Assembly (NCBI GenBank): GCA_009733775.1
Contig: WOGZ01000027.1
Span: 62,001-126,000, forward strand
Origin: Alectoria sarmentosa
Taxonomy: Eukaryota; Ascomycota; Lecanoromycetes; Lecanorales; Parmeliaceae
Length of the DNA stretch: 64,000 bases
Direction of reading: 5' to 3'
Part shown: positions 55,518 through 64,000 of the stretch, piece by piece
Layout of the letters: each line of letters begins with the position of its first letter
How positions within the stretch are numbered: the first letter of the stretch is position 1
The notes under the pieces: model-generated
The model's input: the letters and a program-made list of their open reading frames with translations, nothing else
Told to the model about the DNA's origin: nothing
Databases searched by the model: none
Program-made: the position numbers and the translations under genes

Positions 55518-56591
55518 ATGACCCAACAGGTTGAGATCTCCATCCCGATTACCCAAACCTCCTCCACCCCCAAACCCTACACTCTCTACAACATCACCCT
55601 CCGCCTTCCCCTCCGCTCCTTCACGCTTCAAAAACGCTACTCAGATTTCACAGCCCTCCACAGTGCATTGACATCCCAAGCCGGTGCCGCCCCACCAGCT
55701 TCCCTCCCCTCCAAGTCATGGTTCACCCGCACGACGTCCTCCCCCGAACTTACAGAAGAGCGCCGCAAAGGTCTTGAAACCTACCTCATCGCCATAAATG
55801 AATCCGATGACGAAAGGTGGCGGAACACGAGCGCATGGCGGACTTTTCTTAATCTACCCAGCAACACCACCTCGCGCTCGAATACCTCGACACTCCGCAG
55901 CGCCCTAAATGGACCGGGCGGCAGCCAGCCGATTACGGACCCTGTCGTATGGCTCGACCATCATCGCGATCTCAAGGCACAACTTCACGATGCGCGCCTC
56001 CATCTCACGCGGCGGGACCAAGCATCCACAGCCCAAGCGCAACATGAAGCCTCCACCCAAGCCAAGAAATTCCTCGTCCGAGCGGGCACCATGATCCAAA
56101 CCCTCGACACCGGTCTCCAAAACCTATCCTCCGCCTCCTCATGGGGTACCCCCAGACTCGGCGAAGGCGAGATCCGCCGCCGCCGTGACCTCCTCTCGAG
56201 CGCCAAGCGCGAAAAGGAAGGACTCGAAAACCTGCTCAGCGCCATGGCCGCCAAATCCGCCGTTGACAAGACCGTCGCGGAGAAATCCGACAGCACGGCC
56301 CTTTTCGGTCCGGCAAAACCGGCCTCCGGCCGCGTGCTGGGTAAAGAGAGCGACAAGACACGCGCGCTTGGTAACCAGGGGGTGCTTCAATTGCAGAAAC
56401 AGATGATGCAGGAGCAGGACGAGGATGTGATGGTGCTGGCGCGGGCGGTGGCGCGGCAGAAGGAGTTGGGGTGGCAGATACAGGAGGAGTTGGTGGTGCA
56501 GAATGAGATGTTGGGGATGTTGGATGAGGATGTGACGAGGGTGCAGGGGAAGATGGATGTGGCGAGGAAGAGGATCGGAAAGATCTCCTAA
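55518..56591 (+). CDS. VAM7: Vacuolar SNARE Vam7 (PX domain plus Qc-SNARE)
   Basis: A 357-residue, single-exon protein. Residues 1-115 form a PX domain: ITQTSSTPKPYTLYNITLRL, then the phosphoinositide-binding RYSDF, then LPSKSWFTR, and RKGLETYLIAI. The middle is a helical linker. Residues about 290-355 are the SNARE motif: QMMQEQDEDVMVLARAVARQ, ELGWQIQEELVVQNEMLGML, DEDVTRVQGKMDVARKRI. The zero-layer glutamine falls in the GWQIQEELVVQ segment. There is no transmembrane anchor, as expected for Vam7, which is held on the vacuole by PI3P binding through the PX domain and acts with Vam3, Vti1 and Nyv1 in homotypic fusion. The protein is slightly longer than yeast Vam7 (316). Confidence 0.93.
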   Translation: MTQQVEISIPITQTSSTPKPYTLYNITLRLPLRSFTLQKRYSDFTALHSALTSQAGAAPPASLPSKSWFTRTTSSPELTEERRKGLETYLIAINESDDERWRNTSAWRTFLNLPSNTTSRSNTSTLRSALNGPGGSQPITDPVVWLDHHRDLKAQLHDARLHLTRRDQASTAQAQHEASTQAKKFLVRAGTMIQTLDTGLQNLSSASSWGTPRLGEGEIRRRRDLLSSAKREKEGLENLLSAMAAKSAVDKTVAEKSDSTALFGPAKPASGRVLGKESDKTRALGNQGVLQLQKQMMQEQDEDVMVLARAVARQKELGWQIQEELVVQNEMLGMLDEDVTRVQGKMDVARKRIGKIS

Positions 56592-57140
56592 CGAAAGAGC
56601 GAGCAGGTGGTGAAATATCGAAGGATATGGGCCAAGGTATCTAGTAAATAAATTCACGAGGAGGCTCGTTGTGTTGTGTCACTCTCAGTCCCGTCGGGTT
56701 GGTTTGGATGTAATGATACCCCTCAGGTTAATGTGCACTCTACAGAGGCGGGTTCTGAATGTACCAACTCCGTTCCAAATACGCTTTGGCTATCTTCCAT
56801 GTCTTTCTGTTGGAAGCCGCTTTGATCGCGATTAGAAAGGACTCATTGCCGGTGGCCAAATAGGACAGATAAAGGCCGTGTGGACGGAGGCCACAGCTAT
56901 AGAGGAGAAAACCAGAAGTAGAGAGCTGTCGACGAACAACAGTAGTAATAGTAGATTTAGCAGATGTATTCAGCTATGATCAATGCTACGTTCTCCTCCA
57001 GCAATTTGCCCAAGCTTCACAATGGTATCTACGCACGCTCGCACCCACAAGAATACAAGAAAAGAAGACCGGCAAGTATACATCCCGATTCACAGCCTGT
57101 GATACGCGAAGAAGAACAACATGGAAGAAGACGGATCCAC
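56592..57140. other. Intergenic between convergent VAM7 and the large disordered-protein gene
   Basis: A 549-bp convergent 3' region with no coding signal that I accept. Confidence 0.5.
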
Positions 57141-60100
57141 TCATTCATCCCAATGCGCATAACTCGGCTGCCACATCTGTCCCGGAAAACTCGTCGCCGA
57201 CATCACCGGTTCTTCATCCTCAACCTCCTGATCCTGCACATAGCGGGGTACACTCTTCGCAGGGCTTTGCGGGGGGATACTACTACGCTCAATCTCCAGC
57301 TGGCGCGACTTGCGTTTTTCCTCCGGCGTCAGCGTTCGGCCTGATCCGATTGTGCTCTTGCGAGATTTGTTATTGCGGACGTCCGTCTGCAGAGGAGGGA
57401 GCGATTGGCGTTGTTGGGTTGGAACGAGACGGAGGGAGGATTGAGAGGGAGATGGCGAGTGATGGGCGTGTTGATTGGTTGTCGAGGGCGACAGGCCGGA
57501 GGAATCGCGAGGACGAGGGTGGTGCCAGTCGTCTTTTGGTGGCGGAGGTGGCGGAGGCGGAGACTCTGAGCGCACAGGTTCCGGGAATGAGCGTTGACCG
57601 GTCGCGGAGCTGTTGGATGGTGGCGCAGGAGCATAAGATTGAGGAGGCGGGGACGACCGTGCCTGTTCTTGGCGGCTTTTTGATTGGGCGTGGGTTGAGA
57701 AGCGTGTCCAGGAACTGCCTGAAGCTTTGGTTTGGTGTTCAGGACGTTGCGGAAAAGCTTCGCCGCTGTTTGTTTGTTTAGCAGTTGATGACCTGGGTAC
57801 ACTAGAAGACGAATGCTGAGGGTTGCGCAAGGGAAAAGTTGCTGAGGTTCGTGGCATGGCCGCATTTTGAGGCTGTTCGACTGGCGACATTAGCTGGCGG
57901 ACTCTCAAGGCTGAGTCTTGTACATAAGCCGGGGCGTCTGGAGCTCTTGAATATGATTGCCCATTTTGTCGCGATCCGGATTTAGGCGAACGATATGCGT
58001 CAGCAGCCTGAAGCGATCCTCTATCCTGGCGACCTGGGGCATAATAGCCTTCACGGGGTGGCTGAATGTGTTCTTCCCAAGGTGATCCATAACGAGATCG
58101 TTCAAGCTTTTGCGGCTGGACTGAATTGTGCATGTCACTTTGCTGGGCTTGAGCAGGAGAGAGTTGCTGAAAAGACTGTGGGAAAGATTGTTGAGGGGGG
58201 ACCCCAGACTGCAGAGTGGAGCCCTGTCGTTTTCGACCTCCAAAGAGTGTCTGTCAATCGTTAGTGACTCGCTTGCAAAATGGAACTGAGAATGCTTACC
58301 CCAATCGCCGAGAACCTCTTCTTCTTCCCACTGTCTGGTTCTGGCTTTGCGGACGTCGACGCTCTTTGTAGCTTCTTGCTCCACTTGCTCGATACACCCT
58401 TTGAAGAATTGTCTTCTTGAACGCGTCTTGGTGTCATTGGACTGAGTTGATGTGCGACTTGTGTAAAAGAACTTCGAGGTGAAGCATCCCGAGGTGCCAT
58501 GTTTTCCTTACTGTGGCTATCTCCACTCCCACTTCCCATGTTTCCACTACGAGAACGGAAGATGCTGAGCCTCTTGCTCCTCCTATCTCCTACGGCAGGA
58601 GAATTTCTGGGCGATGAGCTAGCTTGACTATCCGGTGCGTTTGGCAATGGGGGATGATCTGATTTCGATGGGTTGGTGAAGGCTTTAAAGAACGCAGAGC
58701 TTCTTGAGCCGCGCCTAGATCGTGATTTACTCTCCGAACGTTTCCCTACAATTGGTCCACGGCCCACAAGCATATGCTGCGACGTCCGTTGACGTGGTAT
58801 TAGATTTTCTTCAGCCTTGAGCTGCCCACCGTAATGTTGTGCAGGCATACCATTACCCTCAGCAACTGCCCGGAAGGCAGGGTGCTCAAGAATGTTAGGA
58901 TCTAGAGATGGACGGGAGTCTTGTGATCGTCGTATATCTTGTAGCTGTCTGGGGTATGATGGTGAACGGCTCCGGGATCGTTCCGTATCACTTGGTTGGT
59001 CAAAATCGTGATCAGTGCCATAATGAAGAGGACCAGTCCGACCTCTCTGCTCTGGAGCACGATAATTGGTAGGCTGCCGTGGCGTCAAAGGGGATGGTGG
59101 ATGGTCAAAATTTGTACGACCCGGATCACTGTCGATACTCGGGCCTCTCGATGAGTAGTTTTGTGATGGTATCGGAGCATTTGGCGAATCACGTATCAAG
59201 GAAACCGGTCTGCTATTCTGTGCATCTATAGGCGAATGCGAAAGGTTTCTCTGGGATTTTCCTGACTGATTTGGCATATTCATACGTACAGGGACTCGCG
59301 AATACGGATCGAGGCCAGCTGGTTGGTTTTGAGGATTCTGTAATGTTGGTAATGAAGTCTCTGGAAGGCCGTCTTTGCTACCTGCAGTATGAAACGTGCC
59401 TTTAGAATCCTGTGAGAATCTTGGGATCGTTTCAGGTTCTTGGTCCCGATAATTGTTGCTCGAAGCAAGGTTAGAGAAACCTGACTGCGGCTGGGAAAAG
59501 GATCTCAGAGATGGTTCCGCGTCCCTATAATCCTGAACGGTGGTTCCATGAATTATAACAGGAAAGTCAGCTGGCATAGCAGGTTGGCCGGCATCAGTGA
59601 ATGTCGCTTGGGTAGGTGTCTTATTGCTGCTGGCAGCGGATCGAGGGGTTTGGACTTCTTTAGGAGACCCAACATATGAGCCTACTAAGGGCATTTCCTT
59701 GGGAGAGATCGGAGCTTCCTCGATGGCCGCCGGAAATCGCTGAGACCGGCTTTGCCTCTGACTGCTATTTCCTTTAAGGTATAGACTAGAAGCCCTCGGA
59801 GGGTGGCCTTGATTTGTCAGAGTGGACTCTTCGCTACGCTCATCATCGCCCTCCTGACTCTCGGTGAAACTTTCAAGAGAAGGTGTATCTCGAGGCTGTC
59901 TCTGCTCAGAATTTTGGGGCAATAGCTCAGGTTCTTGAGATGGTGTTTGAATCACCGCTTTTTGGGGAGTGACATGCTGGTATGGGATTTCCTTAACGGC
60001 TGAGTCGCGGCCATCTTTGCTAACGAGGGCGAGGGCTTCTTGGTGGGATGGGTTGGTGGGATGTGCTGTAAGTTTGTCAAAGTCGGTACGCAGGTCCTGG

Positions 60101-63100
60101 GGGGTTGTAACATTAGACTGGATTGTGTTCCTGCTAGCGCTTTGAACGGCAGGCTGTGCTTCGATGCTTCTTGGCCGTTGTTGCATTCCTAGGGACTCGG
60201 GACTAGGAGGTTGGGGTGGAGCGGGAGTAGCCTGACACAACACAAGTATCAATCACTGCAATTGGTGGAATAAAAGTCAGTCATGTAGAAGAAAATACAT
60301 CTCTGCGAACGGCGATCGATTGGCACTCCACCGAGACTCTGACATTCGTTTCTGCTGATACAAATACATGTGCTAAATGTAGACCCTCTCGCTTGCTAAG
60401 GCAACGGATGTAGCAACATTGAATGGGCAAGGTCCAAAGTATGGACCAAGGAAAATAAAAAGATTATACCTTTTCTGCACCACTGCTGCCCCTGAGCTTG
60501 CTCTTGCCCTTGGAGAACAAGCCTTTCGCAGCAACATTTGCCTTTCCTCCGAAAACGCCTGCAGTGTGCAATAAATCTTTGCCTTTCGCCTGAACTTGCT
60601 GACTGGAGAGTTTACCACTCGACCCCCCGGAGGGCGAATATCCATGGGGAGAAGGATTGCCTAGAGCACCGTCTGGCGCCGACTGTGGGTTTGGTTGACT
60701 AGAATGACTTCCACTTTGCAGTAGCCCGCCGAGCTTTGACCTTGACGGAGACGGCTTGTGAGCCTGGAAAGCAGGACGACGTGCATAGTTTGTCAATACA
60801 TCAGCATGCTCGGGAAGATCATTCGCTGTAATAGCAAGCCAATGCGCAAGGCCAGTGTTCAGATTGGCGAATTGTTCTCGAGTTTCGTCATACGCTCTGA
60901 TCCGTTCAGAAGGGGACTTCAACGCAAGTATTTCCCGGAAAGCTGGAATCTTTGGTTGGGCAATGGGAGACGGCAATGGTGGGAAATCATCGTCTTGTGT
61001 GCCCAACATCTGCGAAGATTCATGCACGGGAGGCTCGGGTAAAGACGGCTCCAACTGTTGCCTCTGTTCACTTTGCAACATTGGGCTCTCTTGGCCCAGG
61101 TAGTTCGTGCCGTCACCGTAGCCAGACTCCATTTGCCCTGAGTCTTCCTTCTCTGTCGGGGAGGGTGCCACCTCTAAGCCAGGTCTATAACCCGGCAAAT
61201 CTTTCTCAGCACCTGCCGTCTCATCATGTTGGCCTAGATCGGTTTGACTTTCGGGCGATAACGCATCTTGGTCAATTAGACCCGGATCATCATCCTTAAA
61301 CGCATCTGCTGAGTTGGGCAATGTGGACAGTTGGGGTATTTTGAGACGATCTTGGGGCTGGAACGACTGGCCTTCAGGATACACCGCAGATCTCAAGAAT
61401 TCAGATACTGGAGCATCTGGAACTTCATGGATAGTATCATAATCTACAGATCTTGGGAAGGCAGACACTGGGGCAATTGGAGATTCATGGATCGCATTTG
61501 GACCTGCAGGAATAAGATTTGGAGATTGCAGTGGTTGCTCCCACGAGAACCGATGTTGGAGCACCTGGGGACTGTCTTGAAGGCCTTCGCCCGTACTGGT
61601 AGGGGCAGATGGTACATCCTGTTCTAATCGACCTGAACGCAGGGGTTCACCAGCGGAAGCTTCTTGATCAACGCGACGTGGATGCAAAGGCTCACCAACA
61701 ATTGCAGCGCCCTGCTGGCGGCGCGCAGTCGTGGCGTCTTCCAGTCGGCCTGGTTCGCTGCTGAAATGGCTTGTATCTTCGTCGCTGTTGACGTCATTCC
61801 AATAGCTTTCATATTCTCTCGGAAGGACTCCGCTCTCATGGCTTGGACGAGGCAAACTTTGGTTTGTGGACGATGCTGAAGCATCTTGGTAGTTTGAGTA
61901 ATCAGACTGCGCGGTTGTCGGCTCGCTAGGAACCATGGGACTTAATTCTCTCACAATCTCTCTACGTAGTCTATCAGACTCGTACTGAGGAGTCATTGTA
62001 TCAGTGCTGAGCGACGGCAACATCGATGGGCGGTTTGCTGGCTCCGTTGTTTCGCTCTGACCTGCCGGACCGAGGGGCTCTCGCTTTTCAGCAGGCGAGA
62101 AGTAATCTTGGGTTTCGGAGTATTGAGTGCGATGAAGTGAAGTATCCTTGGGGAGAGGAGTGGGTGCCGCAGTCAACGCTTCATCGTCCATGGGATCTGT
62201 CAGGTATGACTTTGTAGCCTCTGGGTCGAGAAAAGTGTCCATGGAAGCGTTTCGTTTGTGAGTGGCTGCCCCAGAACCTTTGGAGCTTCCCTCGTCCACT
62301 TGTTCGTCTGACGGCGTTTCGGCAGTCGAAGCTTCTGGCCCATCTCGTTTGTCCATTCCGACAGCTGCGGCAAAGGCACCAGCCAATGCCGTTCCGGCTG
62401 CTGCTACAGCTGTGAAGGCTTCTTCAGATGCGTCCTTGATCTGAGACATAGACGAAGGAGCTTCATCCGCAGATGGAGCAGTATTCTCTCTGGGCCCCCC
62501 AGTGGCTGCAATTGAATCGGGCTGGGTACGGTTCATTGCAGGTTCCGGTCGTCTGAGCGCAGCTGCTGGGGCAATAGAAGCAGACGACTCCCATCCACCA
62601 GGGAGATGAGGTCGGAAGCTCTCCATGCGATCAGCTAGCGGACGAGAAAGGACGATATCTTCTTTTTGCATGGTGTTTCCAAACACACTACTACGCGGTG
62701 TGGTGGAGTGTGCGGATCCAGGTCGGCTGCCGCTTTCAAATTTGTCTGCCAGATCACGAACTCTACTGCTGCTTCCTGAGCCTGTACGAGTCCGGAGGTA
62801 ATTCTGAGGATACGAAATTGGTGAGCCTGCGAGTTCAGCTTTTCCGGAAAAATTCTTGGCCACAGGTTGAGTGTCCACATGTAGATCAGGACTGCCTCTT
62901 GACAATATTTCGGTTGGGTGTGCAGAATTTGGCTCTTGCTCAGCGACCTCGGAGCCGTTTGTGGTATTGATCGTACTGAAGCTTGGGTCAGTCGGAGTCG
63001 CCGCAGCAAGCTCGACTTCTTGCGGTTGTCGTAGTTGCCGGTTGACTTCAAGCGCCGGCGTTCTCGCGGGGCTGTTGTCTGGACTCGGAGTGCTTAGATC

Positions 63101-64000
63101 TCTTCGATGACCTGGAACAAATGACGGTGACGGTAAGTCTGTCGACAGCGGCATCGGTACTAGTGACGGTGACGGCTTCCTTGTAACCTGCTTCGGGGTG
63201 CCTAGCGAGCTCGAAGACATTGGCCTTGAGCTGCTTCCTTCAGGTGCCTCGTTTGTCGTTGGAGTCGTCACGTCGTCAATTCTTGAAAGACTGGAGTTCC
63301 AATTATCCGTAGCCGTACTTGGGCCTCTGCTTATGATTGGGCTCACAGCACTGGTACCTCCGCTAGTGCTACGTCCAACTGTAGAGCCTGCCGCAGAACT
63401 CGGGGTAGGCGGTACCTGATCTTCGGCTCTATCAAAAGCTTCATGTACAGCAGAAGTAAACCCCAGAGACGGCTGGTTTCTCAAATCCTTCTCTGGTGTT
63501 GCTTGATTCTGTTCTTCTTGTGCCGGCGCGGAAACGGTTGGCCCTGCAAATTTCATCAAGGGCTCTTGCGACGGCTCCTGAGAGCCACTCGACGAACCGA
63601 ACAAAGACTCACCAAACCCGGAAACCCGACTGACATCGGGAAGCATAGACTGAAGTGAACCAGTGGTAACTTGGGAACGAGGATTTGACTTGCGGTTTGG
63701 TAGCTCGAACTTCTTCGACGTCGTAGGACGTCGCTCTTCAGACTTCGGTTGCTCGTTCAAATTCACTCCTTCTGAACCGTACTCGCTTTTCCGCTCCGTA
63801 ACCGGATCCAAAGTTGGCTTTAATGGCTGACTTGCTTCGCTATCCTGTGGATTTCCAAGGTCTGGGCGCTCGTTCGATTTACCCATATTGATATCCATGC
63901 TAGGTCTTACTGAGTCTTGTGATTGCTGTTCCTTCTGCTTCTCTTCTTGCATGCGCCTGTATATATCTGCGGGCCGAACAAAAGGCAACGCCTTGCCAGC
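57141..64000 (-). CDS. Very large intrinsically disordered fungal protein, partial at the right edge
   Basis: Three visible exons, 64000-60470, 60231-58300 and 58250-57141, give about 2190 residues. The start lies beyond the window. Intron 1 (238 nt, GTATAA…GTCAG) joins SSGAEK to ATPAPPQPPSPES. Intron 2 (49 nt, GTAAGC…GACAG) joins RFSAIG to TLFGGRKRQG. All joins are in phase 0. The visible N-terminal end reads ALPFVRPADIYRRMQEEKQK. Nearly all the rest is Ser/Pro/Gln-rich. The main ordered-looking region, near visible residues 1040-1180, is conserved-looking: IPAFREILALKSPSERIRAY, DETREQFANLNTGLAHWLAI, then SSGKLSSQQVQAKGKDLLHT and AGVFGGKANVAAKGLFSKGK, a Gly/Lys-rich helix. I do not know a functional name. 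Possibilities include a cortical scaffold or trafficking protein, but this is a guess. Confidence 0.8.

Noticed and set aside
1..64000. CRISPR arrays, bacterial operons or a secondary-metabolite cluster
   Set aside because: No regularly spaced repeats were seen, and no polyketide or peptide synthase genes. Introns and gene families are fungal nuclear.

Overview
The window looks like nuclear DNA of a filamentous ascomycete (Pezizomycotina). A Leotiomycete is my best guess, but that placement is inference. The reasons are short GT-AG introns (about 48-180 nt) with CTRAY-type branch sites, compact genes on both strands, clear fungal families (PMC1-type Ca2+ ATPase, Zn2Cys6 regulator, Vam7, EB1/Mal3, Aim11), and an AT-rich transposon island whose base composition fits repeat-induced point mutation (RIP).

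Layout. At 248-377 (minus) lies a decayed-looking tRNA-Arg(UCU)-like gene. Then come AIM11 (1001-1558, +), a secreted Ser/Thr-rich protein (2073-3277, -) and a four-exon Zn2Cys6 regulator (3647-6530, -). Two degraded inverted-repeat elements occupy 7877-8801 and 8957-9668. The next block is housekeeping: phosphopantothenate-cysteine ligase (10073-11254, +), ribosomal protein S7 (12128-12977, +), dynactin p62 (13166-14878, -), Arp2/3 subunit ARPC5 (15080-15852, +) and NDUFAF5 (16008-17110, -). Dynactin p62 and ARPC5 diverge from a shared 201-bp promoter. From 17.2 to 22.8 kb there is no firm protein gene, only a 128-bp TA-flanked MITE, short repeats and a possible spliced transcript carrying a 32-codon ORF. 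A Rab5/Vps21 GTPase (22774-23767, +) and an uninterrupted PMC1-like Ca2+ ATPase (25463-29194, -) follow.

Between 30.5 and 38.1 kb lie a dead DHDPS-family aldolase with several frameshifts (30542-31603, -), a divergent Gfo/Idh/MocA oxidoreductase (32366-33772, +), a frameshifted coiled-coil gene (33992-34959, -), a small multi-pass membrane protein (35111-35776, -) and a tRNA-Thr(AGU) gene (36138-36258, +). The region 38287-48704 is a nested transposon. A 7.7-kb gypsy-type LTR retrotransposon with 174-bp LTRs and a 5-bp target duplication sits inside a TA-flanked, terminal-inverted-repeat DNA transposon, and both are eroded. Past the island come an F-box/WD40 protein (51335-53514, +), EB1/Mal3 (54097-55189, +), the SNARE Vam7 (55518-56591, +) and a very large disordered protein that runs off the right edge (57141-64000, -).

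Most unusual observation. Both tRNA genes carry an insertion that looks like a spliceosomal intron (GTAAGT...TAG, 49 nt, and GTGAGT...CAG, 53 nt). Neither insertion is at the normal tRNA intron site. Excising the 49-nt segment from the tRNA-Thr leaves a textbook 72-nt cloverleaf. Excising the 53-nt segment from the other, plus a 6-nt piece at the normal intron site, also leaves 72 nt in tRNA-Arg(UCU) geometry. This is the best candidate for something not usually annotated.

All exon boundaries were derived by eye from splice motifs, frame and family similarity. No database search or alignment software was used.
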